Part shown: piece after piece, positions 1 to 9,145 of the stretch | Position numbering within the stretch: position 1 is the stretch's first letter | Layout: every line of letters starts with the position of its first letter | DNA from: Chryseobacterium sp. W4I1 | Lineage (GTDB): Bacteria; Bacteroidota; Bacteroidia; Flavobacteriales; Weeksellaceae | Length of the DNA: 64,000 bases | Direction of reading: 5' to 3' | NCBI RefSeq assembly: GCF_030816115.1 | Contig: NZ_JAUSXQ010000001.1 | Location: 2,728,001 to 2,792,000 of the forward strand | The notes under the pieces: generated by a model | Database searches by the model: none | What the model saw: the letters and a program-made list of their open reading frames with translations, nothing else | Told to the model about the DNA's origin: nothing | Program-made: the position numbers and the translations under genes

Positions 1-893
1 GTAGAATTTTTAGATTCCAGGAAGACAATATCATTTTTCTTGAGAATATCACTGTCAAGCTCATTCCATTTAATCAGCCTGCTTTCGCTTACCTTGAATT
101 TATCTGCAATGAATTTTACGTTCGTATCTTCAGGTATAACGATATATTTTAAGCCTTCATTGGGATGGCTTTTAATAAGAATTGAATTAAGAATTTCAGC
201 CTTTGTCTTGATCCTTTCTACTCTTTTCTGCTGCTGTGCATATGAAGTCTGTTTGTAAGGAACTTCTACGGTAACAGGATCTTTAGCTTTCTTTGTATAT
301 GTTTTCGAAGGTTCCAGCTGCGCCATAAACGACCGGTCATCTTTTAAGTCGGGGTACATTCTAAGAACGGCATACAGAACTTCTCCGGAATTGGTATTAT
401 CATACTCATAGAGTCTGTATTTTTCAATCTTGGTGATCAGGATCGAAGCATACCGGGGATTGGTAGCATATCCTGCTTTTTTAAGTCCATAGGCCCATGC
501 CTTGTAATCTTTCATATCCAGATTGAAAAGGCTGGTGTAATATTTTCTTGTGGATAAAAAAATGGAGTGATCTTCATAAGACTGTCGTGGGTCTTCATAC
601 ACCCGGAAACATTCATTGGGAGCATCATCGGTATGCTTCATGGTTTTGCCGGTCCAGTCTTCCTTGCATTTTATTCCAAAATGATTTTTGCCTTCCTGAG
701 CCAGCCTGCTCTGCCCGCCTCCGGTCTCTAAGAGTCCCTGAGCCAATGTAATAGAAGCTGGAATTTTATATTTTTCCATCTCTTCTACCGCATATTTAGC
801 AAATTTTTGAATATACTGGTCTTCAGTAGCCCAAGTCTGGGCCGAGAATTTTGATAAAACTAAAAGGCTTACGAGTAAGAAAAGTCTTTTCAT
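1..893 (-). CDS. Secreted glucosaminidase with LysM domain, C-terminus cut by window edge
   Basis: The reading frame is open from an ATG at 893 to base 1, so about 297 residues are visible and the C-terminus lies outside. It begins with a signal peptide (MKRLFLLVSLLVLSKFSAQT). A glucosaminidase (FlgJ/LytG-type) domain follows at about residues 25-165: the LAQGLLETGGGQSRLA stretch holds the likely catalytic glutamate, followed by NHFGIKC and YGLKKAGYATNPRYA. From about residue 250, YIVIPEDTNVKFIADKF and the following residues form a LysM repeat. The expected role is cleavage of peptidoglycan glycan strands in the periplasm or at the surface, with LysM holding the wall. It lies 17 bp from the end of the next minus-strand gene and may be cotranscribed with it. 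Family assignment is firm; the exact bond cleaved is not determined. Confidence 0.88.
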   Translation of the reverse strand, partial: MKRLFLLVSLLVLSKFSAQTWATEDQYIQKFAKYAVEEMEKYKIPASITLAQGLLETGGGQSRLAQEGKNHFGIKCKEDWTGKTMKHTDDAPNECFRVYEDPRQSYEDHSIFLSTRKYYTSLFNLDMKDYKAWAYGLKKAGYATNPRYASILITKIEKYRLYEYDNTNSGEVLYAVLRMYPDLKDDRSFMAQLEPSKTYTKKAKDPVTVEVPYKQTSYAQQQKRVERIKTKAEILNSILIKSHPNEGLKYIVIPEDTNVKFIADKFKVSESRLIKWNELDSDILKKNDIVFLESKNS

Positions 894-909
894 GTTTTTC
901 AATTTTTAC

Positions 910-1821
910 TTATATAATTAAATTTCTATTCTGTTTTTCTAAAAGCAGATTGGCTCCTTCAATACCCTGCAATCCGCCGGTATGGAAACACAAAATCCTG
1001 CTGTTTTCAGGAAAATAACCTTCATTGATCAGTTCAAAAACTTTCTGCATCATCTTTCCTGTATATACCGGTTCCAAAGGAATACCGTATTGTTCCTTAA
1101 AATCATTGATAAAACGGATGTTTTCATCTTTTATTTTACCATAACCTCCAAAGCTTGAATCTATTAGATCAAAATTCTTTTCGGAAGTTAATTCTAAGAT
1201 CTTATTCCCCAGTGAAGTATCATTAACAACCTTAAATCCTATAACTTTCTGATTTTCTTCACAAAATCTTGCAATTCCGGCAACCGTTCCTCCAGTTCCG
1301 ACTGCGGTGCAAAGATAATCAAAATCTTTTGTTTGATCATTGAGCATCATTTTTACGCCTTCTACGGCTTCTCCATTGGTTCCACCCTCAGGAACTATTA
1401 AAGCATTTGGAAATTCATTCTGCAAAAATTCGGTTAATTTTTCTTTATGCCGATATTCTTCACGGGTCACAAATTTCAGATTCATGCCGTTTCTTTTGGC
1501 AAAAATCAATGTTGGATTGTCTCTCCATTTGTCTTTGAGCTCTTCGCCCCGTATGATTCCCAACGTCTGAATACCGGAAAGGTTTCCAACCGCAGAGACT
1601 GCAGCAATATGATTGGAAAATGCACCCCCAAAAGTAATAATATAGGGAGGTTCATGACTTTTTTCCAGGTAGTGATTGATATTATAGAACAGTTTCCAGT
1701 ATTTATTTCCGGAAATCTGGGGATGAATAAGGTCTTCTCTTTTGACGAAGAGTTTTATATTTTGATGAGGAATAGATATTTCCTGAATGGGAATAGGTTC
1801 TGCCGGAGCTTTTAAAAGCAT
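910..1821 (-). CDS. 1-aminocyclopropane-1-carboxylate deaminase / D-cysteine desulfhydrase family
   Basis: 303 residues, slightly shorter than the usual 330 of this fold-type II PLP family. KREDLIHPQISGNKYWKL near residues 27-45 carries the SGNK lysine expected to bind PLP. TFGGAFSNHIAA is the substrate/PLP-phosphate region, and VGTGGTVAG is the glycine loop that holds the cofactor phosphate. The enzyme would be cytosolic and release ammonia from D-cysteine or ACC. Short Bacteroidota members are annotated either way, and sequence alone does not decide the substrate. Its start at 1821 sits 21 bp downstream of a TAnnTTTG element on the minus strand. Confidence 0.85.
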   Translation of the reverse strand: MLLKAPAEPIPIQEISIPHQNIKLFVKREDLIHPQISGNKYWKLFYNINHYLEKSHEPPYIITFGGAFSNHIAAVSAVGNLSGIQTLGIIRGEELKDKWRDNPTLIFAKRNGMNLKFVTREEYRHKEKLTEFLQNEFPNALIVPEGGTNGEAVEGVKMMLNDQTKDFDYLCTAVGTGGTVAGIARFCEENQKVIGFKVVNDTSLGNKILELTSEKNFDLIDSSFGGYGKIKDENIRFINDFKEQYGIPLEPVYTGKMMQKVFELINEGYFPENSRILCFHTGGLQGIEGANLLLEKQNRNLII

Positions 1822-1842
1822 TTTTATGGATTAACTATTCTG

Positions 1843-1850
1843 CAAAATTA
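1843..1850 (-). promoter_or_regulatory. -7 promoter element of the PLP enzyme gene
   Basis: Minus-strand TAATTTTG matches the Bacteroidota -7 consensus TAnnTTTG and lies 21 bp upstream of the start codon at 1821. No clear TTG box is seen at -33. Confidence 0.45.
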
Positions 1851-2104
1851 GTAAAAGATTTACTTTCTTTTAATTTATGTAATCTAGGAAGGTTATTTAC
1901 TTTCTTTAGTTAGATTGTAAATAAAATTGAGGCTAATTATTTAACCACAGATGACACAGATTTGCACAGATTAGATGCTAAATATTTTTGTGGGAATATT
2001 GTGAAATTGTGTTTTAATTTTTAGGTTTTTGGCTAAAGCTAATGAATGGATTTTATTTTCACAAACGATTCAAAACCTGTTCCGTATTGATATTTATCAA
2101 AAAT
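1851..2104. other. Intergenic region with short direct repeats
   Basis: No gene is seen. ACAGAT occurs three times about 9-10 nt apart (1947, 1956, 1966). TTTGGCTAAAGCT at 2028-2040 resembles the REP-like cores around the transposase at 25.4 kb. The heptamer array at 2105 follows. Confidence 0.5.
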
Positions 2105-2153
2105 CTTGATTCTTGATTCTTGATTCTTGATTCTTGATTCTTGATTCTTGATT
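2105..2153. repeat. Perfect tandem repeat, 7 copies of CTTGATT
   Basis: Seven identical 7-bp units (49 bp) lie directly beyond the stop codon of the minus-strand gene at 2156. A decayed relative of the array occurs at about 25973-25996, again just beyond the stop of a minus-strand gene. The copy number is likely to vary between isolates. Confidence 0.9.
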
Positions 2154-2155
2154 CT

Positions 2156-2509
2156 CTACAAATATTTACTGAAGTTCCAGAATTTCCTTTTTTGCAGATA
2201 ATTCAGATTCCGTTCATTTGTGTAGGCTTCTCTTTCAAAGGAGATTCTTTTGTAGGCAAGATCACTGTTTTTAAGTTTGAAAAACCAGTAGTAATATTCG
2301 ATGACATAAAAAATATAAAAGAAAATAATGAGCATTTCGAGCTGCTGTCTCAAATGAATTTTTTCGTGATTGATAAGTATTTTATTTTCCTTATCTTCGG
2401 GTTTCCTAATGAAGATAAAGGGAAAAAGAGCAATGCCGTTAATTTTTAATTTTCTTAATGGCTTTTGGCATATAATTATCATATTAACAAATATAAAGTT
2501 TTTTGACAT
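2156..2509 (-). CDS. Small protein with HExxH-type motif
   Basis: Up to 117 residues. The centre reads ILINHEKIHLRQQLEMLII: an HExxH zinc-protease-like motif (HEKIH) followed by a hydrophobic segment IIFFYIFYVIEYYYW, then FEREAYTNERN, where the glutamates could provide a third metal ligand. Small membrane proteins of this form occur in Flavobacteriia; I recognise no named function. The start is uncertain: the ATG at 2509 leaves only 13 bp to the divergent gene, and an in-frame ATG at 2482 gives 108 residues. Its 3' end abuts the heptamer repeat. Confidence 0.6.
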   Translation of the reverse strand: MSKNFIFVNMIIICQKPLRKLKINGIALFPFIFIRKPEDKENKILINHEKIHLRQQLEMLIIFFYIFYVIEYYYWFFKLKNSDLAYKRISFEREAYTNERNLNYLQKRKFWNFSKYL

Positions 2510-2519
2510 AGCGATTTAA

Positions 2520-2705
<186 letters not shown>

Positions 2706-2706
2706 A

Positions 2707-3234
2707 ATGAAAAAATATATTTTTATTTTGTTAGCAGCGGCTGCATTAGGCCTTACATCGTGCAGTCCATTCCAGGTGCGTTCAGACTATGCAGAAACCG
2801 CCAATTTCACAACTTATAAAACTTATAAGATCAGAATTGACGATCTGAAACTGAATGATATTGATAAAGACAGAGTATTGAACGAGTTATCGAAACAGCT
2901 GCAGACTAAGGGTCTTCAGTCAGGAGAAAATCCTGATCTGATTGTCAATGTTAAAGCCAACCATAAAAAAGTGACGGATATCAACAGCAGCTCTCCTTAT
3001 GGAATGTGGGGATGGGGCGGACCTTTCGGATGGGGTGTCGGCATGAGCAGAACATGGACAAGCAACTATAACGAAGGTGCACTGATTGTAGATCTTATTG
3101 ATTCAAAAACGAATAAACTGGTTTGGCAGGGTATCGGAAGCGGAATTTCCGTAGATTCTCCTAAAGCTAAACAGAGACAAATTCCTGAGATCATGGCTGA
3201 GATTATGAAAAACTATCCACCTCAGAGAAAATAA
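2707..3234 (+). CDS. DUF4136 domain lipoprotein
   Basis: 175 residues from the ATG at 2707. This start is preferred over the upstream in-frame ATG at 2629 because it opens with a proper lipoprotein signal (MKKYIFILLAAAALGLTSCS, lipidated Cys19). The DUF4136 domain follows: a strand region YAETANFTTYKTYKI, then a conserved middle with a Gly/Trp-rich insert (GMWGWGGPFGWG), and VDLIDSKTNKLVWQGIGSG, typical of the family. Predicted to be attached to a membrane facing the periplasm; function unknown. Follows the DUF5522 gene with 1 bp spacing and ends at a strong terminator. Confidence 0.88.
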   Translation: MKKYIFILLAAAALGLTSCSPFQVRSDYAETANFTTYKTYKIRIDDLKLNDIDKDRVLNELSKQLQTKGLQSGENPDLIVNVKANHKKVTDINSSSPYGMWGWGGPFGWGVGMSRTWTSNYNEGALIVDLIDSKTNKLVWQGIGSGISVDSPKAKQRQIPEIMAEIMKNYPPQRK

Positions 3235-3260
3235 TTATTTAAATCAACTATCACATAATT

Positions 3261-3297
3261 AATCCGGTACAGCTTTTTCTGTTCCGGATTTTTATTT
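3261..3297 (+). terminator. Rho-independent terminator
   Basis: Stem AATCCGG-ACAG pairs with CTGT-CCGGATT around one T/T mismatch and is followed by a T-rich tract. It ends the DUF5522/DUF4136 transcript. Confidence 0.8.
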
Positions 3298-3469
3298 TTA
3301 CTTTAATCCATTAGGGCAATTTAATTCTTAATGATTTTAAAAATGTTTATAAGCTTAATGTGATCTATTCCTGTTCCTTAGCTAAACTGCATGTTATACA
3401 TTTAAAATTAACAGTAATGTAATTTCTTATTTGTAAAAAATATAGTATTCTTACAAAAATTTTATTAGT

Positions 3470-4996
3470 ATGAAAAAAATTCTCTTATGTACTGTAATTG
3501 CCGGGTTTGCCAATGCTCAGGCTCCTGCAGGCTATTACAATTCAGCGAACGGACTTACCGGTGCTGCACTGAAAACGGCATTAAGCTCAATCATCACCAG
3601 CGGACATCAGGATAAAGGTTATAGCGGACTTTGGACAGGTTATAAAACGACTGATATTGATAAGAACTATGAAAATGACGGTTCTATTATGGATATTTAT
3701 TCTGAAAGGCCTTCCGCGACCGATCCTTACAAATATACGCCTGGTACGAACCAATGCGGAACGTACTCTACGGAGGGAAATTGCTATAACAGGGAGCATA
3801 TCGTTCCTCAAAGTTTATTCAGTGAAGCTGCTCCTATGGTTTCGGATATTCATTTCATCAGAGCTACCGACGGAAAGGTAAACGGGATGAGAAGTAATTA
3901 TCCCTTCGGGAAGGTAGGTTCAGCTACATTTACTTCTCAAAACGGCTCAAAGCTGGGCAGTTCTTCGTCTTCGGGATATGCAGGAACTGTTTTTGAACCG
4001 ATTGATGAGTTTAAGGGTGATGTGGCGAGAATGATCTTTTATTTTGTAACCCGTTATCAGAGCAAGCTTTCTTCTTTTTCTTCAGGGAATATGCTGGGCA
4101 GTTCAACTTTCCCGGGATTACAGACCTGGGAGCTGAATGTTCTTCTGGCATGGCACAATCAGGATCCTGTATCTCCGGCAGAAATCAATAGAAATAATGC
4201 ATCGTACACTTATCAGGGTAACAGAAACCCATTCATTGACAATCCTAATTATGTAAGTCAGATTTGGGGTTCTTCCAATCCTGGAACTGATCCTGGAACG
4301 CCTACTCCGGGTACAGACTGTGTAAATGAAACTTTCGGAACAATTCCTACTGCCAGCAGTGCTTCTTATTTAACAAGAACATGGACTGGAAGTGGTATTT
4401 CATGGACTGCTACTGATGCAAGAACTGACCAAACGATCAATGGTCAAGCAATTACAGTGAGAAATGGTTCTCTAACTTCAGGAAGTTCAGCGAATGGTAT
4501 CGGATCACTAACTGTAACGACTCAGCTTAAGTTTTCGGGAACCAACGGAACTTTTGATGTAAAAGTAAACGGTTCAACGGTAGGAACGATTCCTTACAGT
4601 GCTACTGCTGCCACTACAACAATCAATAATATCAATATCTCCGGGAATGTTACAGTAAGTCTTGTTAACAACTCATCAAGCAACAGAGTGGCTATTGATG
4701 ATCTTAAATGGACATGTTATTCAGGAACTGCAAGAATGGCTCAAAAGGTCTCAGCAAATGAAATCACAGTTCAGGAACTTCAGATATCTCCTAACCCGAT
4801 TTCAGGACAGGAAATTTTTGTAAAAGGTAATACGCAGAATATCAAAAAAGCAGAGATTATTAATCTTCAGGGGAGAACACTTCAGACGATTAACAGTCCT
4901 TTTAAAAACGGAAATTCTATAAAAACCGGAAATCTGTTACAAGGAATTTACCTTTTAAAACTTGATGAAAACATGCTTAAATTTATTGTGAAGTAA
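3470..4996 (+). CDS. Secreted endonuclease I with T9SS sorting domain
   Basis: 508 residues. Signal peptide to about residue 16 (ending FANAQ). The endonuclease I (EndA/NucM) domain spans about residues 18-265 with the signature NREHIVPQSLF (catalytic His about 110) and the metal-binding region further on (DPVSPAEINRNN). A Thr/Pro-rich linker (PGTDPGTPTPGTDC) leads to a beta-sandwich region (about 285-415). The last 70 residues (ISPNPISGQEIFVKGNT to LLKLDENMLKFIVK) form a type A T9SS C-terminal signal. It should therefore be released or surface-attached and cut extracellular nucleic acids for nutrient gain or matrix removal. Monocistronic, with its own terminator. Confidence 0.9.
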   Translation: MKKILLCTVIAGFANAQAPAGYYNSANGLTGAALKTALSSIITSGHQDKGYSGLWTGYKTTDIDKNYENDGSIMDIYSERPSATDPYKYTPGTNQCGTYSTEGNCYNREHIVPQSLFSEAAPMVSDIHFIRATDGKVNGMRSNYPFGKVGSATFTSQNGSKLGSSSSSGYAGTVFEPIDEFKGDVARMIFYFVTRYQSKLSSFSSGNMLGSSTFPGLQTWELNVLLAWHNQDPVSPAEINRNNASYTYQGNRNPFIDNPNYVSQIWGSSNPGTDPGTPTPGTDCVNETFGTIPTASSASYLTRTWTGSGISWTATDARTDQTINGQAITVRNGSLTSGSSANGIGSLTVTTQLKFSGTNGTFDVKVNGSTVGTIPYSATAATTTINNINISGNVTVSLVNNSSSNRVAIDDLKWTCYSGTARMAQKVSANEITVQELQISPNPISGQEIFVKGNTQNIKKAEIINLQGRTLQTINSPFKNGNSIKTGNLLQGIYLLKLDENMLKFIVK

Positions 4997-5018
4997 TTGA
5001 CTTTTAACGATAATATAT

Positions 5019-5050
5019 AGCCGGTTCAATATTTTTGAACCGGCTTTTTT
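5019..5050 (+). terminator. Rho-independent terminator of the endonuclease gene
   Basis: AGCCGGTTCAA and TTGAACCGGCT form an 11-bp perfect stem followed by T6. Confidence 0.9.
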
Positions 5051-5293
5051 ATTTTTTTGATGTAAATTTTTCAATTAACTATGTGAATTGTTCTTTCCTT
5101 ACCGACTTTTAGCCAGTCTGTGAACATTTTGGTGATAAGTTTTCTGAATATACAGCCTATAACCGATATTGGAATCAGGAGTACTATCGGTGCAAACATC
5201 GCTCGGCAGTTTCGGGATGAGATGTAAGATCGTGCTCGAATCTCAAAAGGTATTAAAATTGAACGCCATCATACTGTTTTTCTGAGTTGGAGA
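5051..5293. other. Non-coding gap downstream of the T6SS island
   Basis: No convincing gene. Short open stretches resemble decayed coding DNA, but nothing recognisable was found. Confidence 0.35.
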
Positions 5294-6325
5294 TTACCTA
5301 ATGACTTCAAGACCGTCTTCCAGCTTCTTACCTTCAGGCAGATATAAATAATAGTTTCTAAAGTTGGCGATTGTACTTCCTTTTTCATTTTTATATTTCC
5401 CCCATAATGCAGAATTGGATCTTAATCTTGGGTCTGTACTTTTTTGTTGTAAGGAAATTAATTTTCCATTCCCAAAAATTTTGAAATCATAATCTTGAAT
5501 GGGTTCTAAAACGAAAGATCCAATCGTAAAGGGTTTCATATAAGCGTCCTTTATTTTAAGCAATCTTTTTTCATCATCATAAGATGCCTGCGTGGTTTCT
5601 TTTTCTTTTTGAAATAAAAATGAAAATACTTTGTCTGTATTTTTACCTTTATATAAACTCCATTGATTCTGATAAAATTTCAGAGTGGCTTCTTCTAATT
5701 TTTTACGGTCCAATTTATTTAAATCCTGCCCTTTACTCCAGCCTTCATTTTTATAAGGAACCGTGGCTTCAAATTCATAAGTTATTTCATAGAACTTCTT
5801 GCCTTCTCCTTCAAATTCAGGTATCTCGACATCCTTATTCTGCCCTGCCATTCTAATTTTAGTTGGAAGCTTGAATTCTGCAACGGGAGTGGCTGGATAA
5901 TTGGGATCTTTATTGTCTACACTTTCTATTTCCAGTTTACATGAAGTACTGGGTGAGAACACATCTCCTGATCTGCTGTATTCTTCCGGTGCAGGATATA
6001 TACGCAATGTTATTTTCTGTTTTCCGCTTTGGAGTATCGCACTATTAATATCATAAGGAGTCATTTCCTGAGCGTAGCTAAATGATTTTGCAACAGGATA
6101 ATCATTGACCAAAACTTCATATAGGCATAAAGAGTTTTTAACATATACCTGATAAACAGGCTCCTTTGGGAAGTGTTTTATTTCTTTAAGCATTGTTGGA
6201 ATATAGTTATCGGCTGTCAATATTGGCTCGTTCATTTTTGTTTCGGTTTGTTTTGTTTTATCAGTTTGTGAGCATGAGATGATACTCATTATCGTCATAT
6301 AAAGGACTAACGAAATATTTTTCAT
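5294..6325 (-). CDS. T6SS-island lipoprotein of unknown function
   Basis: 343 residues. It begins with a lipoprotein signal (MTIMSIISCSQT, lipidated Cys about 18), so it should face the periplasm. The rest is beta-rich and unrecognised (for example YEVLVNDYPVAKSFSY and QKITLRIYPAPEEY). It is the last gene of the minus-strand T6SS island, 11 bp from the large OmpA-domain protein. Last position and periplasmic location fit an immunity protein for that neighbour, but this is inference from context. Not assigned to a named family here. Confidence 0.75.
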   Translation of the reverse strand: MKNISLVLYMTIMSIISCSQTDKTKQTETKMNEPILTADNYIPTMLKEIKHFPKEPVYQVYVKNSLCLYEVLVNDYPVAKSFSYAQEMTPYDINSAILQSGKQKITLRIYPAPEEYSRSGDVFSPSTSCKLEIESVDNKDPNYPATPVAEFKLPTKIRMAGQNKDVEIPEFEGEGKKFYEITYEFEATVPYKNEGWSKGQDLNKLDRKKLEEATLKFYQNQWSLYKGKNTDKVFSFLFQKEKETTQASYDDEKRLLKIKDAYMKPFTIGSFVLEPIQDYDFKIFGNGKLISLQQKSTDPRLRSNSALWGKYKNEKGSTIANFRNYYLYLPEGKKLEDGLEVIR

Positions 6326-6336
6326 ATTTTAAATTT

Positions 6337-9144
6337 TCATATTTTAAACAAATATACTTTATCGAAAGTATAAGTATCTCCTTTTATCAACGTAAAAGCT
6401 TCCGGTTTATCCTGAGAATTGGTATCAAAAACAGTTTCATCCTCCACTTTTGTAGAGATTTTTTGGTGAACCGTTCCTGTAAGCCCCGAGAAGAAAATAA
6501 TATCCTGGTAATAGACACCGGTAGGAAGCCCTTTAACGTTATAATCCATTCCATAGCTGCGGGAATAGGTCATATATCCTCCCAATTCTACATCTAATTT
6601 AGCCTCCAGTTTAATGTTCGTAGGAGGAAATACCGGTAAAATCCGAAATGATTTTTCCTTTTTTATACTGAATCCTTTTAGAGAGGCCCCAGCTGCGATA
6701 CCTACACCTGCCGTTAATTTCCCTGAAGTACTGTTAAGGCCATACAAAAAGTCTTTTACGAAGATTTTTTTTGATCCCAGGTTTATTTTCACATTAAACT
6801 CACAGAATACTTTTCCTTCAAACTCAAATTTCAGTTTGGTCTTGCCTAAAGTATCATCATCTAAAACTTTTTTTAATTTTTCGGTGATACCTTCCAGCTC
6901 AAGAAGGCTTACTTCTTTTTCATAAGAAACACCAATTAATGGATCAGCCTTACTATTTATTTCTATAACTCTGGATATTTTGCCAAGTGAAGATTCGAAA
7001 TACATGCTTCTGTTTTCAGCTAATTTGGGATAAATTATCTCAAAGCCCCAATCATCAAGTTTGTCTACTGCTTTAAAAACTTTTCTGAACTTTTTGATTC
7101 TTCCAAAAGCTCCTTTACCGCGTGTAAACCATATTATTAAAAGAATAATTGCAATCTCGATGATATACATTATAATCAATGCTATTGCAGTAAGCATACG
7201 ATTTTCATTCGTATAATCATAAGTTTTGGCTGGAGACTTTCTATTTTCTATATCTCCGAAATTATAGATAAAATGAAAACCCAATGCGAATTTATGAGTT
7301 TCTTCTTTTATGAATTCAAATATTTTATCAGATAGTTCATTGACCTCTTTTTTGGAAAACGCTTTAAGACTTTCTACACATTGCTGAATAGAAGCCATCG
7401 CCTCATCAAGCCATTCAAAATTATCAACAAGTTCGACAGGGACCCCGTTCCAGAAATAGGGCTGGGTATAGCTCATTCTGATATTCTGTGTAAGAACAGC
7501 ATCAGGATAAGTGGTTAAAAGAAGAGTTGGTTTAGGTTCTTTCTTATCTGTTTTAGAATAGTATGCACATGAGTTAATGAAAAACTGGTGGGTAAATCTG
7601 CTTCCTAAAAAAAATGAGTATAAAAAGTCACTGAGCTTAGGAGCTGCACTGTATACCTTATAATTTATGGTATTGGATCCCTCTTTCAGAGGAAATGTTT
7701 TTTCAGATTTAAAACCATCTATCACTTTCATTTCCCATTTATGTTTTTCCGGGTGATGATAACATCCTTTTCTGGAAAAACCTTCAATAGTGATGGGTGC
7801 AGGTAATGCTTTATCTATATCCGGAGCGATCATGGAATATTCTATTGGTAATGCATCTTTATCGCTGATGAGAAACTTGATGGTCGTTCTCCGGTTAAGT
7901 TCATGCATTTTTTCTGATATATTGGCACCGGCATGCAGTGGAAGGGTTTTCCCATACCCTTTAGCATGGATTCTTCCGCGGTCTACTCCTTTTTTAACAA
8001 GATAATCCACAACAGACTTCGCCCTCCTCTCGGAAAGTGCCATATTGTATTGGTCGGTTCCCCTGATATCCGTATGAGATCCTAATTCAACAGGAACGTA
8101 AGGCATCAGCTTCGTGAGAAACTGTACAATTTCATCTAAAACAGGTTTGGCATCGGATCTGATGTTCGACTTGTCATAATCATAATTAATGTCCCGGATC
8201 GTATAGAATTTACTGGTAGGATCCATTCTATTAATGAATTTACCTTCATTGAAAAGCTCTATTGTTTTATTCCTTTCTGAAAGTTTGATCACTTTGAAAC
8301 GGCACGTGGATATAGAGTCTACTTTCTTCTCTAACTCTCCTACTTTGACTGGTGCATTATTATTGAGGATCTTTATATCTGTTCTTACGGGAACCATATT
8401 GTTTTTAACTCTTAAAAAACGTCCATGGATATCCTGTTTAGCTGTATCTAAAACATAATTTTTCCCATTTCGAACCCTGATGTAAAACTTATGACTGAAT
8501 TCTCCCTTCTTCCATGAATGCTGAATGGTAAAATCTGTATTAATTTCGCCCTTAATAACCAAAGCTTCTTTTTCGAAGACCTTTGTGAGTTTATCATCGG
8601 CTTTAGGATCATATTTACTGTCAAAAACACTTCGTTTTGCTTTATCCAGGGTAATTTCGTCATTTAACCAATATACTTCTATCGTCACCCAATTACCGTT
8701 AAGCCCTTCCGTTTCAAGTCCTAAGAATACATTATCACCAAATGAGAATTCATTTTTTCTCATATCTTCACCGTCATTCTTTACACACCACTTACTCTTG
8801 TTAATAAGGGGTTCGCTTTTCCCTCTCACATAGATTCCAGATTTGAAATCGCATTTTCCAGAAAGGCTGGCTTCTAAATAATAGGTGTATGAACCACACA
8901 GATTTTTAGGAATTGATACTTTAAACCTTCTTCCGGGTTCTTTTTTGAGGATCTTTTTATCCGGACTGTACCAAAACCATGTGACAAGGCCTTTTTTCTC
9001 GGCATCTGAAGTATCTTTCAACCAATTCTCAACAACAATACAAGCTTCTGTGCCAGCCACCAATACAACACTTTTTGTGAGGGAATCCTCTGCTCCGTAA
9101 TATTTTCCGGCAATCATCCGTAAATTCTTGACTCCTTTTGCCAT
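6337..9144 (-). CDS. Large T6SS-island protein with OmpA domain and membrane segment
   Basis: 935 residues with no signal peptide. Residues 1-310 are beta-rich with several Cys and no clear family. Residues 317-428 form an OmpA/MotB peptidoglycan-binding domain (INYDYDKSNIRSDAKPVLDE, SHTDIRGTDQYNMALSERRA, RGRIHAKGYGK, ELNRRTTIKF). After a 200-residue spacer comes a strong hydrophobic segment at 649-675 (MLTAIALIIMYIIEIAIILL), a basic stretch, and a beta-rich tail ending with a Tyr-rich region. It starts 1 bp beyond the stop of the DUF4280 PAAR-like gene, so it may be the cargo carried on that tip. A wall-anchored, membrane-inserting effector is a reasonable guess; a structural role is possible. 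No catalytic motif was recognised. Confidence 0.8.
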   Translation of the reverse strand: MAKGVKNLRMIAGKYYGAEDSLTKSVVLVAGTEACIVVENWLKDTSDAEKKGLVTWFWYSPDKKILKKEPGRRFKVSIPKNLCGSYTYYLEASLSGKCDFKSGIYVRGKSEPLINKSKWCVKNDGEDMRKNEFSFGDNVFLGLETEGLNGNWVTIEVYWLNDEITLDKAKRSVFDSKYDPKADDKLTKVFEKEALVIKGEINTDFTIQHSWKKGEFSHKFYIRVRNGKNYVLDTAKQDIHGRFLRVKNNMVPVRTDIKILNNNAPVKVGELEKKVDSISTCRFKVIKLSERNKTIELFNEGKFINRMDPTSKFYTIRDINYDYDKSNIRSDAKPVLDEIVQFLTKLMPYVPVELGSHTDIRGTDQYNMALSERRAKSVVDYLVKKGVDRGRIHAKGYGKTLPLHAGANISEKMHELNRRTTIKFLISDKDALPIEYSMIAPDIDKALPAPITIEGFSRKGCYHHPEKHKWEMKVIDGFKSEKTFPLKEGSNTINYKVYSAAPKLSDFLYSFFLGSRFTHQFFINSCAYYSKTDKKEPKPTLLLTTYPDAVLTQNIRMSYTQPYFWNGVPVELVDNFEWLDEAMASIQQCVESLKAFSKKEVNELSDKIFEFIKEETHKFALGFHFIYNFGDIENRKSPAKTYDYTNENRMLTAIALIIMYIIEIAIILLIIWFTRGKGAFGRIKKFRKVFKAVDKLDDWGFEIIYPKLAENRSMYFESSLGKISRVIEINSKADPLIGVSYEKEVSLLELEGITEKLKKVLDDDTLGKTKLKFEFEGKVFCEFNVKINLGSKKIFVKDFLYGLNSTSGKLTAGVGIAAGASLKGFSIKKEKSFRILPVFPPTNIKLEAKLDVELGGYMTYSRSYGMDYNVKGLPTGVYYQDIIFFSGLTGTVHQKISTKVEDETVFDTNSQDKPEAFTLIKGDTYTFDKVYLFKI

Positions 9145-9145
9145 A

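Noticed and set aside
1340..1815. Plus-strand ORFs over the PLP enzyme gene
   Set aside because: They are antisense frames of a clear conserved gene and have no family features.
1936..1975. ACAGAT direct repeats as a CRISPR or operator
   Set aside because: Only three short copies with no spacers of equal length; more likely a dispersed short repeat.
2105..2153. Heptamer array as a phase-variable coding repeat
   Set aside because: It lies outside the coding region, after the stop codon, so it cannot shift a reading frame.
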